64,000 nt of DNA, from NCBI GenBank assembly GCA_030656145.1, contig JAUSOF010000069.1, forward strand, positions 1 to 64,000, in the 5' to 3' direction. This DNA is from Pseudomonas sp. (lineage in GTDB: Bacteria; Pseudomonadota; Gammaproteobacteria; Pseudomonadales; Pseudomonadaceae). Shown here one piece after another: positions 46,739-58,409 of the stretch. Every line of letters starts with the position of its first letter. Within the stretch, counting starts at the first letter, position 1. Under the pieces are notes generated by a model. It was not told where the DNA came from and made no database searches. It was given only the letters and a program-made list of their open reading frames with translations. Position numbers and translations under genes: made by a program.

Positions 46739-47322
46739 GCGTCGAGGTACTCGGCTGGGAATGGTTGAGCGCCTACCGCGAGCCGCTTCTGAGTGGTGGC
46801 CAGGTGTTGCTGATCGTGCTGCTGGCGTGGCTGTTGCAGCGCTTGCTGGTGCGCGGTCTGGGGCGCCTGGGTGCGCGCTACCCGCAATTGCCGCCGGGAC
46901 TTTTGTTACCTCTGCGTGGCGGCCTGCGCTGGCTGATCGTCGGCAGTGCCTTGATGTTGGTGCTGGAGCGTTTGGGGGTTTCCGCGCAGGTGCTGTGGAC
47001 GGCCCTCACCGGCTTTGTCGCAGTTGCGGCGCTGGCGTTCTTCGCCATTTGGAGCGTGCTGTCCAATATGTTCTGCGCGCTGTTGATCTTCGTCCTGACG
47101 CCGTTCCGGATCGGCGACTGCATCGAGGTGATTGAGAGTGCCGACAAGCCAGGGGTCAGGGGGCGGGTCCTGGAAATAAACCTGTTCTACACCACTCTCG
47201 AAGATCTCACCGGCGATGCGCCCGGAACCTGGGTGCAGGTTCCGAACAGTTTATTCTTCCAGAAAGCCGTGCGCCGCTGGCGCAATGGCGAACTTCCCAG
47301 CGCTCGTAAAGTCGAGCGTTGA
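46735..47322 (+). CDS. Small MscS-family mechanosensitive channel
   Basis: 195 residues beginning at TTG 46735, overlapping the ABC-F stop (TTGA). Three membrane helices (QVLLIVLLAWLLQRLLV; LRWLIVGSALMLVLERL; ALTGFVAVAALAFFAIWSVL) are followed by the MscS beta domain with LIFVLTPFRIGDCIEVIE and VQVPNSLFFQKAVRRW. The pore-lining helix contains LSNMFCALLIF. It lacks the large C-terminal cage of E. coli MscS, so it is a reduced member. Likely osmotic protection at the inner membrane. Confidence 0.85.
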   Translation: MSVEVLGWEWLSAYREPLLSGGQVLLIVLLAWLLQRLLVRGLGRLGARYPQLPPGLLLPLRGGLRWLIVGSALMLVLERLGVSAQVLWTALTGFVAVAALAFFAIWSVLSNMFCALLIFVLTPFRIGDCIEVIESADKPGVRGRVLEINLFYTTLEDLTGDAPGTWVQVPNSLFFQKAVRRWRNGELPSARKVER

Positions 47323-47669
47323 CGTCTGTTAATGACGGGTCGCTTTTCTGGCCCTGGCTGACCTGGCAATAGCCCTCAGTATCGACACCATCATCTTTAT
47401 TTCGATCCTGCTTAGCCGGCTGCCCAAGGCCCAGCAACCCTGCGCAGGCTTTTCGCTCTTATCCCGGGTTCGCAGCTGCAGCTGTTGTTGATCCGCAGTG
47501 GGCACTCGAGCCGCGCTGTCATTCCTGATCGTGGTCACAAGGAAGCTATTGCCGCGGTGAAATTGCGCAAGCCAGGCTGATCCGCAGCCTGGGCGCGAGA
47601 TCGGGCAAGGAGTAGGCTAGTGGCCTGTCCTTTGTTATGTACGTTGTTTTGCTATCGGAGCTTGATGCT
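47323..47669. other. 347-bp region between MscS and LysE genes
   Basis: No convincing gene or strong hairpin. Short frames on both strands show no motifs. The last 60 bp probably contain the LysE promoter; an alternative ATG at 47637 in frame with the LysE gene lies here but has no RBS. Confidence 0.45.
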
Positions 47670-48299
47670 ATGGCCCTCGAAACCTGGCTTGCGTTCTTCG
47701 CTGCCTGTTGGGTAATCAGCCTGTCACCGGGTGCTGGGGCCATTGCCTCGATGTCCGCCGGGTTGCAATACGGCTTTTGGCGCGGCTACTGGAATGCCCT
47801 GGGGCTGCAGTTGGGCCTGGCGCTGCAGATCGTTATCGTCGCCGCCGGTGTCGGGGCGATTCTCGCTGCATCGGAGTTGGCGTTCAGCCTGATCAAGTGG
47901 TTCGGTGTGGTCTATCTGGTGTACCTCGGCTATCGCCAGTGGCAGGCTTTGCCCAGCGATATGGCAGCGCAGACCGAGCGGCCGATTGGTCGGCCGCTGA
48001 CTCTGGTTCTGCGCGGCTTTCTGGTGAATTTCAGCAACCCCAAGGCCATCGTCTTCATCCTGGCGGTGCTGCCGCAATTTCTTGATCCGCAGGCGCCGTT
48101 GCTGGTGCAGCATCTGGTGATGGGGGTGACCATGATCTGCGTCGACCTGGTGGTCATGGCCGGCTACACCGGGCTGGCTGCGCGAGTGCTGGGCGCGCTG
48201 CGTTCGCCACGCCAGCAGCGGGTGATGAACCGCACCTTCGGTGCGTTGTTTGTCGGCGCGGCGGCGTTGCTGGCCAGTGTGCGTCGCGCGCCGGTTTGA
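47670..48299 (+). CDS. LysE/RhtB-family amino-acid exporter
   Basis: 209 residues from ATG 47670 (MALETWLAFFAACWVISLSP), with CGGAG eight bases upstream. Six membrane helices. The family signature SPGAGAIASMSAGLQYGFWR lies at residues 19-38; FLVNFSNPKAIVFILAVLPQ is the conserved central segment. RhtB-type proteins export homoserine, threonine or similar amino acids and lactones. Substrate is unknown. Convergent with the SDR gene 17 bp away. Confidence 0.87.
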   Translation: MALETWLAFFAACWVISLSPGAGAIASMSAGLQYGFWRGYWNALGLQLGLALQIVIVAAGVGAILAASELAFSLIKWFGVVYLVYLGYRQWQALPSDMAAQTERPIGRPLTLVLRGFLVNFSNPKAIVFILAVLPQFLDPQAPLLVQHLVMGVTMICVDLVVMAGYTGLAARVLGALRSPRQQRVMNRTFGALFVGAAALLASVRRAPV

Positions 48300-48316
48300 T
48301 TTAGCCGGTGATTGAA

Positions 48317-49090
48317 TTACCAGGGAATCGGCTTGCCATCCCAGCCCCAGAAGGTGCCCGTTTGCGCTGGGCCGTGCTGTTCAATCTGCGCCAGCAGGCA
48401 TTCGGCGGAGTAGCTCGGGGCAAACAGCTTGTCGGCAGGAACATTGGCCTGGAAGGGCTTCGACAGCTCGGTGTCGGTCGTGCCGGGATGCAGGCTCAGT
48501 ACGCAGCTTTGTGGGTTGAGGCGCGTCAGTTCGATGCTGGCGGTGTGCAGCAGTTGGTTCAGGGCCGCCTTGCTGGCGCGATAGCTGTACCAGCCGCCGA
48601 GGCGGTTGTCGCCGATCGAACCCACCCGTGCCGAGAGTGCCGCGACGGTGCAGGGGTGGCGACCACGCAGCAGTGGCAAGAGATGTTTGAGCAGCAGGAT
48701 CGGTGCGAAGGCGTTGCTCTTGAAGGTTGCCTGCAGGCCTGCCATGTCCAGTTGTGCCAAGCCTTTCTCGGCTTTGGCCGCGCCGCTGTGCAAGATACCG
48801 ATACTGCACACCAGCAGGTGCAGGTGCGGGATGGCGTCGCGTAAGCGGCTGGCCAGTTCGGTTAGCGCGGTTTCATCGCAGACATCCACATCCAGGCGCT
48901 CTAGACGCTCGCCATGAGTCTTGGCCAGTAGCGCCAGACCCGTGGCGTGCCGGGCGTTGCGGGCTACCGCCCAGACGCGCGCTATATCTGCGCGGGCCAG
49001 CAGCTGTTCAGTCATGGCCAGGCCGATGCCACGGCTGGCGCCGCAGACGACTGCTTCGGCTGGCTCGGAGAGGCGTTGCCAGAAATTCAA
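48317..49090 (-). CDS. Short-chain dehydrogenase/reductase (CsgA-like)
   Basis: 257 residues. The nucleotide-binding loop VVCGASRGIGLAMTEQLL is near the N-terminus, and the catalytic Ser-Tyr-Lys set is represented by AALSARVGSIGDN and GGWYSYRASKAAL (YxxxK, Tyr followed by RASK). C-terminal HPGTTDTELSKPFQANVP is typical of the CsgA/YciK-like group. NAD(P)-dependent cytoplasmic oxidoreductase of unknown substrate. It is divergent from yaiI. Confidence 0.85.
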   Translation of the reverse strand: MNFWQRLSEPAEAVVCGASRGIGLAMTEQLLARADIARVWAVARNARHATGLALLAKTHGERLERLDVDVCDETALTELASRLRDAIPHLHLLVCSIGILHSGAAKAEKGLAQLDMAGLQATFKSNAFAPILLLKHLLPLLRGRHPCTVAALSARVGSIGDNRLGGWYSYRASKAALNQLLHTASIELTRLNPQSCVLSLHPGTTDTELSKPFQANVPADKLFAPSYSAECLLAQIEQHGPAQTGTFWGWDGKPIPW

Positions 49091-49202
49091 ATTGCAGTGC
49101 TCCTGCTTGGCTGGGGCGAAAAGGCTTGTGCGTTGCCTGCGTGATCACGGAACGGTTGGGTGAGTGGCATACTGATCCTCAAGAATCAAGGAAACAACGA
49201 TT

Positions 49203-49655
49203 ATGCGTGTCTGGATAGATGCCGATGCCTGCCCGCGTGCGGCACGCGATCAGCTGGTCAAGTTTGCCCTCAAGCGCAGCTTCGAGGTGGTGCTGGTGGC
49301 CGGTCAGGCGCAAACCAAGCCGGCTTATGCATGTGTGCGACTGATCGTGGTGCCGAGTGGCCCGGATGCAGCGGACGATTATCTGGTCGAGCACGCCGTG
49401 CCTGGCGAGCTGGTAATTTGCAGCGATGTACCGCTGGCCGACCGGCTGGTCAAGAAAGGCGTTGCGGCCCTTGATCCGCGCGGCAAGGAGTTCGATGAGG
49501 GCAACATGGGCGAACGTCTGGCGGTGCGCAATTTGTTTACCGACCTGCGTGAACAAGGCCAGGTCGGCGGTGGGCAGGGGCCCTATGGCGACCGCGAACG
49601 GCAGGCATTTGCCAACTCGCTGGATCGTATTTTGACCCGTTTGCAGCGTGCTTAG
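49203..49655 (+). CDS. YaiI/YqxD (UPF0178, DUF188) protein
   Basis: 150 residues beginning MRVWIDADACPRAARDQLVK, the DUF188 signature, followed by VICSDVPLADRLVKKGVAAL, LDPRGKEFDEGNMGERLAVR and GPYGDRERQAFANSLDR. The fold is PIN-like, with conserved aspartates in WIDADACP and CSDVPLAD suggesting metal-dependent nuclease ancestry, but no function is established. RBS AAGGAAA before ATG. Convergent with elbB. Confidence 0.88.
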   Translation: MRVWIDADACPRAARDQLVKFALKRSFEVVLVAGQAQTKPAYACVRLIVVPSGPDAADDYLVEHAVPGELVICSDVPLADRLVKKGVAALDPRGKEFDEGNMGERLAVRNLFTDLREQGQVGGGQGPYGDRERQAFANSLDRILTRLQRA

Positions 49656-49661
49656 AGCTTT

Positions 49662-50321
49662 CTATGCGTGGGTCAGTTCGAGTACCCGGTCGACCAGCTT
49701 GTTGATGCCCGAGGCCGCCTCACTGATCGATTGGGCGAGCATGTAGGCGGGCGTGGTGACCAGCTTGCGGGCGTGATCCTCGATGATGTCGCTGACTTCG
49801 CACTCATGATGGATGGCGCCCATCTGCGTTAGCGCGGTGGCGGTGTCATGGTCATTGCCGATGGTGCATACCACGCCGCTGCCGAAGATCTTTGCCGCCA
49901 GAGCCGGAGCGATGCACATCAGGCCGACCGGCTTGCCGGCCTTGACGAAGGCCTGGGTGGCGTTCAATACGTCGACCTGTACCGTGCAGTTGGCGCCGCT
50001 GACGACGAAGTCGGAGAGGTTTTTGGCCACGCCAAATCCCCCCGGCATGATCAGGGCATCGAAATCATCTACATGCAGGTCGCGTACATTCTTGATTTTG
50101 CCACGCGCGATGCGGGCGGCCTCCACCAGAACGTTGCGCGTCTCGTCCATCTCGTCGCCGCTGTAATGATCGACCACGTGCAGTTGCTGCACGTCCGGTG
50201 CGAAGCATTGCACCTCGGCGCCGCGTTGGTCGAGGCGCAACAGGGTGATCACGCTTTCATGGATCTCGGCGCCATCGTAAACGCCGCAACCGGATAAAAT
50301 CACCGCTACTTTTTTGTTCAT
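49662..50321 (-). CDS. elbB: Isoprenoid biosynthesis glyoxalase ElbB
   Basis: 219 residues from ATG 50321 (MNKKVAVILSGCGVYDGAEI). It is a DJ-1/PfpI-superfamily member: the family catalytic cysteine and its neighbourhood are in VGLMCIAPALAAKIF, and ALIMPGGFGVAKNLSDF supplies the glutamine/glycine-rich loop. E. coli ElbB has weak glyoxalase activity and was linked to isoprenoid yield. The frame extending to 50351 has no conserved sequence. Upstream 277 bp to the DedA gene carry nothing recognisable. Confidence 0.88.
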   Translation of the reverse strand: MNKKVAVILSGCGVYDGAEIHESVITLLRLDQRGAEVQCFAPDVQQLHVVDHYSGDEMDETRNVLVEAARIARGKIKNVRDLHVDDFDALIMPGGFGVAKNLSDFVVSGANCTVQVDVLNATQAFVKAGKPVGLMCIAPALAAKIFGSGVVCTIGNDHDTATALTQMGAIHHECEVSDIIEDHARKLVTTPAYMLAQSISEAASGINKLVDRVLELTHA

Positions 50322-50598
50322 TGAGCACTCCGGGTCACTGGGCTGAGTCAAGCTGGCTATGCAGATTATGGCTGGTCTGCGAGCGATCCTCGACGGGTCG
50401 GACGCAGCATCCTCGGCGTTGGCAGGCTGCCGTCATCTGCTGCCAAGGTTCGCCGTGAAAGGTTTGATTTGCCAAGGGGCAGAATCGTTCCGGTCATCCT
50501 AGCCTGTGGGCATTTGCAGCGATATGGGGCTGGGGTGAATTGCATCGCGCCAGGTGATGCCCGCGTGGCCTGGCGGCCGCTCGGCGGGTGGGGGTGGC

Positions 50599-51153
50599 TC
50601 AATGCGCCGAGCGACGTAAGCGCTTGCGTAGCCAGAAACCCAGGCCGATTAGCAGCAGCGCGCCCAGCACATACAGCTGGTAGCGTCGAAAGTCATTGAG
50701 GAGAGTATCCAGCGCTGCACCCAGGTGATACGCCGCCAGGCCCAGCCCGCTAGCCCAGATAGCCACGCCAATCGCATCCAGCAGCAGGTAGCGCCGCCAT
50801 GAGTAGCCGGACAGGCCGATGGCCAGCGGCATCACCGTGCGCATGCCGTAGATGAAGCGAAACCCCAAAACCCATAGATCCGGATGTCGGCGCAGCAGGA
50901 GCAGGGCCTTGTCGCCCAGGCCCTGCCAGTGCGGCCGGCGTTCGAGGATGCGGCGGCCATGACGGCGGCCCAGGAAATACCACAGCTGGTCGCTGGCGTA
51001 GGTGCCGCAGAAGGCGAACAGTATCACCAGTTCGATGCTCAGGTAGCCGCGCAGAGCCAGGTAAGCCGCCAGCAGCAGCGACATTTCGCCCTCGACAAAG
51101 GTGCCAAGCAGCACCGCTGGATAGCCAAATTGCTGCAGGATATTCTCGAGCAT
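50599..51153 (-). CDS. DedA-family membrane protein
   Basis: 184 residues, a full-length small DedA protein. Motifs: FVEGEMSLLLAAYLALRGYL near the N-terminus (acidic residue of the re-entrant loop), FAFCGTYASDQLWYFLGRRH, and RFIYGMRTVMPLAIGLSGYS, with the essential basic residues of this SNARE-associated/VTT fold, then two C-terminal helices. DedA proteins are undecaprenyl-phosphate or lipid flippases supporting envelope integrity. Divergent from hemB. Confidence 0.88.
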   Translation of the reverse strand: MLENILQQFGYPAVLLGTFVEGEMSLLLAAYLALRGYLSIELVILFAFCGTYASDQLWYFLGRRHGRRILERRPHWQGLGDKALLLLRRHPDLWVLGFRFIYGMRTVMPLAIGLSGYSWRRYLLLDAIGVAIWASGLGLAAYHLGAALDTLLNDFRRYQLYVLGALLLIGLGFWLRKRLRRSAH

Positions 51154-51166
51154 GGTGGCGGCCTGA

Positions 51167-52378
<1,212 letters not shown>

Positions 52379-52396
52379 TCCCGCCAGGACGATCCA

Positions 52397-54607
52397 ATGA
52401 CAACCGAAGGACTCACCCCAAGCGAATTGCAGACTGCCGAAGTGGTCGCTGCCGACCTGCCCGCGGAGATCTTGCCGCCGATCGAAGCGCCCGTGCCGGT
52501 GCCCACGCCGGCGCCGCCCATGGTGGTGCCAAGCCTGGACGACAGCAGTCTGTATATCCACCGTGAGTTGTCGCAGCTGCAATTCAATATCCGCGTGCTG
52601 GAGCAGGCGCTGGATGAGTCCTATCCGCTATTGGAGCGGTTGAAGTTTCTGCTGATTTTCTCCAGCAATCTCGACGAGTTCTTCGAGATTCGTGTCGCCG
52701 GCTTGAAGAAGCAGATCAACTTCGCCCGCGAGCAGGCGGGCGCTGACGGTTTGCAGCCGCATCAGGCGCTGGCACGCATTTCCGAGCTGGCGCACGAGCA
52801 GGTTGAGCGTCAGTACGCGATTCTCAATGACACCCTGCTACCGGCACTGGAAAAACACCAGGTACGCTTTATCCGTCGCCGTCACTGGAATACCAAGCTG
52901 AAGGCCTGGGTGCGGCGCTACTTCCGCGACGAAATCGCGCCGATCATCACACCTATCGGCCTGGATCCGACCCACCCGTTCCCCTTGCTGGTGAACAAGA
53001 GCCTGAACTTCATCGTCGAGCTGGAGGGCATTGACGCCTTCGGGCGCGACTCGGGGTTGGCGATTATCCCGGCGCCGCGCCTGTTGCCGCGGATCATCAA
53101 GGTGCCGGAAGACGTCGGCGGTCCTGGCGACAACTACGTGTTCCTCTCCTCGATGATTCACGCGCATGCCGATGACTTGTTCCAGGGCATGAAGGTCAAG
53201 GGTTGCTATCAGTTCCGCCTGACCCGCAACGCCGACCTGTCGGTTGACACCGAAGATGTCGAAGACCTGGCCCGCGCCTTGCGCGGCGAGTTGTTCTCGC
53301 GTCGTTACGGCGATGCGGTGCGCCTGGAAGTGGTCGACACCTGCCCGCGGCCGCTGCTCGATTACCTGCTCAAGCAGTTCAGCCTGAGTGAGAGCGAGTT
53401 GTACCGGGTCGGTGGCCCGGTCAACCTGACCCGGCTGTTCAGCATCACCGGTCTGGCCAGCCAGCCGGATCTGCAGTATCCGCCGTTCACCCCGGTGATC
53501 CCCAAGTTGTTGCAGAACAGCGACAACATTTTTAGCGTGATCAGCAAGCAGGACATCCTCCTGCTGCACCCGTTCGAGTCCTTCACTCCGGTAGTCGATC
53601 TGCTGCGTCAGGCGGCGAAAGACCCGCATGTGCTGGCGATCAAGCAGACCCTCTACCGCAGTGGCGCCAACTCGGAAATCGTCGATGCGCTGGTCGAGGC
53701 TGCGCGCAACGGCAAGGAAGTCACCGCGGTGATCGAGCTGCGTGCACGCTTCGATGAGGAGTCCAACCTGGCCCTGGCCAGTCGCCTGCAGGCAGCGGGA
53801 GCGGTGGTGATCTACGGGGTGGTCGGTTTCAAGACCCACGCCAAGATGATGCTGATTTTGCGCCGCGAGAGTGGCGAGATCGTTCGCTACGCGCACCTGG
53901 GAACGGGCAACTACCATGCCGGCAACGCCAAGCTGTACACCGACTACAGCCTGCTCACCGCCGATGTGGCGCTGGGTGAGGATGTGGCGAAGATGTTCAG
54001 TCAGCTGATCGGCATGGGCAAGACCCTGCGCATGAAGAAGCTGTTGCATGCACCCTTCACCCTGAAGAAAACCCTGCTCGACATGATCGCCAAGGAAACC
54101 GCCCAGGCCAGTGAGGGCAAGCCGGCGCACATCATCGCCAAGTTCAACTCGCTGACCGATCCGAAGATCATTCGCGCGCTGTACAAGGCCAGTCAGACCG
54201 GGGTGCGCATCGATCTGGTCATTCGCGGCATGTGCTGCCTGCGTCCGGGTATTCCTGGGGTTTCGCACAACATTCAGGTGCGCTCGATCATCGGCCGCTT
54301 CCTGGAGCACACGCGGGTGTTTTACTTCCTCAACGAAGGCGAGGAGAAGATCTACCTGTCCAGTGCCGACTGGATGGAGCGCAACCTGGACAAGCGTGTC
54401 GAGACCTGTTTCCCGGTGGAAGGCAAGAAGCTGATCATGCGGGTGAAAAAGGAACTGGAAACCTACCTGACCGACAACACCCAAAGCTGGGTGTTGCAGC
54501 CGGACGGGCGTTACCTGCGCAGTAGCCCAACAGGCAACCAGAACCCGCGCAGCGCGCAGGCCGGGTTGCTGGAGAAATTGACGGTGCCGCTGGTCAGCGC
54601 ACGCTGA
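52397..54607 (+). CDS. ppk: Polyphosphate kinase 1
   Basis: 736 residues: N-terminal acidic/proline-rich extension (about 1-45, with [12 protein letters not shown]), N domain beginning [20 protein letters not shown], head domain, and two phospholipase-D-like C domains. The catalytic histidine region reads [20 protein letters not shown]; conserved basic [20 protein letters not shown] and [20 protein letters not shown] are intact. It makes polyphosphate from ATP at the membrane. It starts 18 bp after hemB and its 3' end overlaps convergent ppx by 14 bp. Confidence 0.95.
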   Translation: MTTEGLTPSELQTAEVVAADLPAEILPPIEAPVPVPTPAPPMVVPSLDDSSLYIHRELSQLQFNIRVLEQALDESYPLLERLKFLLIFSSNLDEFFEIRVAGLKKQINFAREQAGADGLQPHQALARISELAHEQVERQYAILNDTLLPALEKHQVRFIRRRHWNTKLKAWVRRYFRDEIAPIITPIGLDPTHPFPLLVNKSLNFIVELEGIDAFGRDSGLAIIPAPRLLPRIIKVPEDVGGPGDNYVFLSSMIHAHADDLFQGMKVKGCYQFRLTRNADLSVDTEDVEDLARALRGELFSRRYGDAVRLEVVDTCPRPLLDYLLKQFSLSESELYRVGGPVNLTRLFSITGLASQPDLQYPPFTPVIPKLLQNSDNIFSVISKQDILLLHPFESFTPVVDLLRQAAKDPHVLAIKQTLYRSGANSEIVDALVEAARNGKEVTAVIELRARFDEESNLALASRLQAAGAVVIYGVVGFKTHAKMMLILRRESGEIVRYAHLGTGNYHAGNAKLYTDYSLLTADVALGEDVAKMFSQLIGMGKTLRMKKLLHAPFTLKKTLLDMIAKETAQASEGKPAHIIAKFNSLTDPKIIRALYKASQTGVRIDLVIRGMCCLRPGIPGVSHNIQVRSIIGRFLEHTRVFYFLNEGEEKIYLSSADWMERNLDKRVETCFPVEGKKLIMRVKKELETYLTDNTQSWVLQPDGRYLRSSPTGNQNPRSAQAGLLEKLTVPLVSAR

Positions 54608-56096
54608 GTTCGATGCCGGTACGCTTGAGCCATTCCGCTTCCTGGGTGAAGTCTGCCTGGGTTAGCGGGTTGCTCGCCAGCCAGCCTTCCGGGAAGCAGA
54701 CTTCGAGGCTTTGCGCCGCGGCCTGCAGCTTCACCTGGGGCATCTCTTGGGTGCCGCGGATGTGATGGAAGAGGATGGCGAAGCGCAGCAGTACGCACAG
54801 GCGAACCAGTTTGATGCCTTCTTCGCCGAACTCGCCTAGTTTGTCCTTGGGAATATTGCGCCTATGGCCACGCACCAGCAGTGCGAGCATTTGTTGATCC
54901 ATGCGTGAGAAGCCGGCTAGGTCGGAGTGCTCGATCAGGTAGGCGCCGTGTTTGTGATACTGGTAGTGGGCGATGTCCAGGCCCAGCTCATGCACCCGCG
55001 CGGCCCAGATCAGCAGTTCGCGGTGCCATTCGTCGCCGAGCTCCCAGCTGTCTGCCACCTGATTGAGGGCTTCCAGCGCCTTGCTCTCAACCCGCGCTGC
55101 TTGTTCCAGGTCGACGTGATAACGCTCCATCAGCGCGCTCAGGGTGCGTTGGCGTACATCCTCATGGTGGTGGCGGCCGAGCAGGTCATAGAGCACACCT
55201 TCGCGCAGTGCGCCTTCGGAGTGCGACATGCGCTCGAGCTCGCAGGCATCGAAAATCGCTTCGAGAATGGCCAGGCCCGCTGGAAATATCCCGCGGCGGT
55301 CCGGTTTGATCCCGCCAAGGTCGAGTTTCTCCACGTCGCCGAGCTTGAATATCTTGCGCTTGAGCCAGGCCAGGCCGTCCGGGTTGATCTCGCCAGTGCC
55401 CAGCCCTGCGGCCTGGATCGCCAGGCCGATAGCCTTGATGGTGCCGGATGCCCCGACGGCATCCTGCCAGCCGAGCCTGCGCAGGGCATGCTCGATGCCC
55501 ATGATCTCCAGGCGAGCTGCGGTATAAGCCTGGGCATAGCGGGCCGGGGTGATCTTGCCGTCCTTGAAGTAGCGCTGGGTGTAGCTCACGCAGCCCATTT
55601 GCAGGCTCTCGCGCAGCAACGGCTCGAAACGCTGGCCAATGATGAACTCGGTGCTGCCGCCGCCGATATCGGTAACCAGGCGCTTGCCGGGGGTGTCGGC
55701 GATGCTGTGGGAGACGCCGAGGTAGATCAGTCGCGCTTCTTCGCGGCCGGAGATGACTTCAACCGGATGGCCGAGGACTTCCTCGGCGCGGCGGATGAAC
55801 TCGCCCCGGTTGTGTGCTTCGCGCAGGGCGTTGGTGCCGACAATCCGTACCGCGCCATCAGGCAGGCTGGCGGTCAGTTGCGCGAAGCGCCGCAGGCAGT
55901 CGAGGCCGCGCTGCATGGCGTCCTCATTGAGCAGGCGCAACTCGTCAATACCAGCAGCCAACTGAACCTTGTCGCCCAGGCGTTCAAGGATGCGCAGTTC
56001 GCCGTGATCGGTCTTGGCCAGCACCATGTGGAAGCTGTTGGAGCCCAAGTCGATGGCTGCGATCAAGGGAAATGACTCTGCAGGGGTATGCGGCAT
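54594..56096 (-). CDS. ppx: Exopolyphosphatase
   Basis: 500 residues of the GppA/Ppx family. The ASKHA phosphate-1 loop is [20 protein letters not shown]; the phosphate-2 loop is [16 protein letters not shown]; the HD-like C-terminal domain contains [20 protein letters not shown]. It removes phosphate from polyphosphate ends, opposing Ppk and, in some species, hydrolysing pppGpp. The last 14 bp overlap convergent ppk, so simultaneous transcription would produce complementary RNA ends. The 314 bp between its start and trxA contain no gene. Confidence 0.94.
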   Translation of the reverse strand: MPHTPAESFPLIAAIDLGSNSFHMVLAKTDHGELRILERLGDKVQLAAGIDELRLLNEDAMQRGLDCLRRFAQLTASLPDGAVRIVGTNALREAHNRGEFIRRAEEVLGHPVEVISGREEARLIYLGVSHSIADTPGKRLVTDIGGGSTEFIIGQRFEPLLRESLQMGCVSYTQRYFKDGKITPARYAQAYTAARLEIMGIEHALRRLGWQDAVGASGTIKAIGLAIQAAGLGTGEINPDGLAWLKRKIFKLGDVEKLDLGGIKPDRRGIFPAGLAILEAIFDACELERMSHSEGALREGVLYDLLGRHHHEDVRQRTLSALMERYHVDLEQAARVESKALEALNQVADSWELGDEWHRELLIWAARVHELGLDIAHYQYHKHGAYLIEHSDLAGFSRMDQQMLALLVRGHRRNIPKDKLGEFGEEGIKLVRLCVLLRFAILFHHIRGTQEMPQVKLQAAAQSLEVCFPEGWLASNPLTQADFTQEAEWLKRTGIELSVR

Positions 56097-56410
56097 GATG
56101 GGGCTTTCTCGATACAGAACGCCGACATCCTGCCACGATAGGCAGGGTACGCCAACGCATACTGATGTCGCAGGTCGTTGATGACTACCTGGCAGGCCCG
56201 TGGTTTGCCAGGCTAGACAGTGGGCAGCTGAGCGGGTATCGCCGTGTCAGGCCGCATGGTTAAGTCTGTCGTTGCGGTATAGTTCCAGGGCGGGGTTGCG
56301 CAGACCTTGACCAAGGCCTATAGATAAGCGCTATGGCGTTCGCCTTCCTGTACCGGTAAAGGCGGGCTATGATGGCTGCCACTTTTTGCTTCCGAACACG
56401 GAGATTTTCC
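56097..56410. other. 314-bp intergenic region between ppx and trxA
   Basis: No gene found. It must carry the divergent ppx and trxA promoters. No hairpin of note; the region is somewhat less GC-rich than its flanks. Confidence 0.5.
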
Positions 56411-56737
56411 ATGAGCGAATTCATCACCAATGTCAGCGACGCCAGCTTCGACCAGGACGTCATTCAGGCCGAGGGCCCGGTGCTGGTCGATTACTGGGCG
56501 GAGTGGTGCGGTCCATGCAAGATGATTGCCCCGGTTCTGGACGAGATTGCCCAGACCTATCAAGGCAAGTTGAAAGTCTGCAAATTGAACATCGATGAAA
56601 ATCAGGAAACCCCGCCAAAATACGGCGTGCGCGGCATTCCGACCCTGATGTTGTTCAAGAATGGTAACGTCGAAGCCACCAAGGTTGGCGCACTGTCCAA
56701 GTCGCAGTTGGCAGCGTTTCTCGACAGCAACATCTAA
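56411..56737 (+). CDS. trxA: Thioredoxin 1
   Basis: 108 residues, the canonical thioredoxin length, from ATG 56411 ([20 protein letters not shown]). Active site WCGPCK with Cys33/Cys36 and the cis-proline loop in [12 protein letters not shown] near residue 75. It is the general cytoplasmic disulfide reductase serving ribonucleotide reductase and others. The 14 extra codons upstream are not thioredoxin-like. A terminator follows at 56792, separating it from rho. Confidence 0.97.
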   Translation: MSEFITNVSDASFDQDVIQAEGPVLVDYWAEWCGPCKMIAPVLDEIAQTYQGKLKVCKLNIDENQETPPKYGVRGIPTLMLFKNGNVEATKVGALSKSQLAAFLDSNI

Positions 56738-56791
56738 GAGCCTGCGCAGGGTCTAGCTCGTGAGACCTTGAACAGATTCTGCTGATTGCCG

Positions 56792-56818
56792 AAAGCCCCG
56801 CAACTCGCGGGGCTTTTT
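56792..56818 (+). terminator. trxA terminator
   Basis: AAAGCCCCGC (56792-56801) pairs with GCGGGGCTTT (56807-56816), five-base loop, T5 tract (56814-56818). Confidence 0.9.
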
Positions 56819-56859
56819 CTGCATGAATGCTAGACGGATCGATAAAACCGGTGTTACAT

Positions 56860-57019
56860 TCGGCCTCGCTGCATTTTCTATGCAGCCCCCTGCAAGCCGT
56901 CGCCGACGGATTCCTACGCGAATACCTTCGAAACACGCTGGCGATCCAATCGCCTTTTAGCGGCGCGGCCTCCCAAGCTGAATAGCTTATTTCCCCTCCT
57001 TCATGATTACGTCATTCCT
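56860..57019 (+). ncRNA. Structured rho leader, candidate Pseudomon-Rho motif
   Basis: Three perfect small stems are visible before the rho ATG: CTGCAT/ATGCAG (56869-56885), CCGTC/GACGG (56897-56909) and GGCGAT/ATCGCC (56940-56954), then AGCTGAATAGCT (56975-56986). A conserved cis-regulatory RNA named Pseudomon-Rho is described upstream of rho in Pseudomonas. Position fits; I could not align the consensus. Confidence 0.55.
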
Positions 57020-58279
57020 ATGAATCTGACCGAACTCAAGCAAAAGCCGATCACCGAACTGCTGGAACTCGCTGAACAACAGGGCCTGGAAAACATGGCT
57101 CGTTCGCGCAAGCAGGACGTGATTTTCTCGCTGTTGAAAAAACACGCTAAAAGCGGTGAGGAAATCTCCGGTGATGGCGTGCTGGAGATTCTCCAGGACG
57201 GTTTCGGCTTTCTCCGCTCCGCGGATGCCTCGTACCTTGCTGGCCCCGATGACATCTATGTCTCGCCGAGCCAGATCCGCCGCTTCAACTTGCGTACTGG
57301 CGATACGATTGTTGGCAAGATCCGCCCGCCGAAAGAAGGCGAGCGTTACTTCGCGCTGCTCAAGGTTGACACGATCAACTACGACCGCCCGGAAAATGCC
57401 AAGAACAAGATTCTGTTTGAAAACCTGACGCCGCTGTTCCCAACCAAGCGGCTGATCATGGAAGCCGGTAACGGCTCCACCGAAGACATCACTGGCCGCA
57501 TCATTGATCTCTGTGCGCCAATCGGCAAAGGCCAGCGTGGCCTGATTGTGGCGCCGCCGAAAGCCGGCAAGACCATCATGCTGCAGAACATCGCGGCCAA
57601 CATCGCGCGTAACAACCCCGAGTGCCACCTGATCGTGTTGCTGATCGACGAGCGCCCGGAAGAAGTAACCGAGATGCAGCGCACCGTGCGCGGCGAAGTG
57701 GTTGCCTCGACGTTCGATGAACCGCCAACCCGCCACGTGCAGGTTGCTGAAATGGTGATCGAGAAGGCCAAGCGCCTGGTTGAGCACAAGAAGGATGTGG
57801 TCATCCTGCTCGACTCCATCACCCGTCTGGCGCGTGCCTACAACACCGTGATCCCTAGCTCCGGCAAGGTTCTCACTGGTGGTGTTGACGCCCATGCTCT
57901 GGAGAAGCCGAAACGTTTCTTCGGCGCCGCGCGTAATATCGAAGAAGGCGGCTCGCTGACCATCATCGCCACCGCGCTGGTAGAAACCGGTTCGAAGATG
58001 GACGAAGTGATCTACGAGGAGTTCAAGGGCACCGGCAACATGGAGCTGCCTCTGGACCGCCGGATCGCTGAGAAGCGCGTGTTCCCGGCGATCAACATCA
58101 ACCGCTCCGGCACCCGCCGCGAAGAGTTGTTGACCGCCGAAGACGAGCTGCAGCGCATGTGGATTTTGCGCAAGCTGCTGCACCCGATGGATGAAATCGC
58201 CGCTATCGAGTTTCTTATCGACAAGCTTAAAGCGACCAAGACCAACGACGAGTTCTTCCAGTCGATGCGCCGTAAGTAA
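57020..58279 (+). CDS. rho: Transcription termination factor Rho
   Basis: 419 residues, the standard Rho length. The N-terminal domain ([20 protein letters not shown]) precedes the RNA-binding cold-shock-like domain ([20 protein letters not shown]). The ATPase domain has Walker [10 protein letters not shown]-loop and R-loop residues, and Walker [17 protein letters not shown]. It is a hexameric RNA translocase ending untranslated transcripts. The long structured leader and a perfect terminator downstream make it a single-gene unit; autoregulation is likely. Confidence 0.98.
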   Translation: MNLTELKQKPITELLELAEQQGLENMARSRKQDVIFSLLKKHAKSGEEISGDGVLEILQDGFGFLRSADASYLAGPDDIYVSPSQIRRFNLRTGDTIVGKIRPPKEGERYFALLKVDTINYDRPENAKNKILFENLTPLFPTKRLIMEAGNGSTEDITGRIIDLCAPIGKGQRGLIVAPPKAGKTIMLQNIAANIARNNPECHLIVLLIDERPEEVTEMQRTVRGEVVASTFDEPPTRHVQVAEMVIEKAKRLVEHKKDVVILLDSITRLARAYNTVIPSSGKVLTGGVDAHALEKPKRFFGAARNIEEGGSLTIIATALVETGSKMDEVIYEEFKGTGNMELPLDRRIAEKRVFPAININRSGTRREELLTAEDELQRMWILRKLLHPMDEIAAIEFLIDKLKATKTNDEFFQSMRRK

Positions 58280-58287
58280 GTCTCGCA

Positions 58288-58327
58288 AGACACACAAAAG
58301 CCGGGGAAACCCGGCTTTTGTGTGTCT
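58288..58327. terminator. Perfect 18-bp terminator hairpin after rho
   Basis: Arms at 58288-58305 and 58310-58327 are fully complementary and closed by a GAAA tetraloop; CTTTTG lies in the 3' arm. It separates rho from ubiD. Confidence 0.85.
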
Positions 58328-58409
58328 ACGTACTGCCAATCCTTCTGAATAAACCGGTTCGGCGCTAAACTTTGCGCCCTGATTGGTCCGCCCGACACGA
58401 GGCTCGAAC

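Noticed and set aside
52838..54484. 548-codon open frame antisense to ppk
   Set aside because: Mirror of the ppk codon structure; composition rich in H, Q, R, V typical of antisense frames; no RBS or domain.
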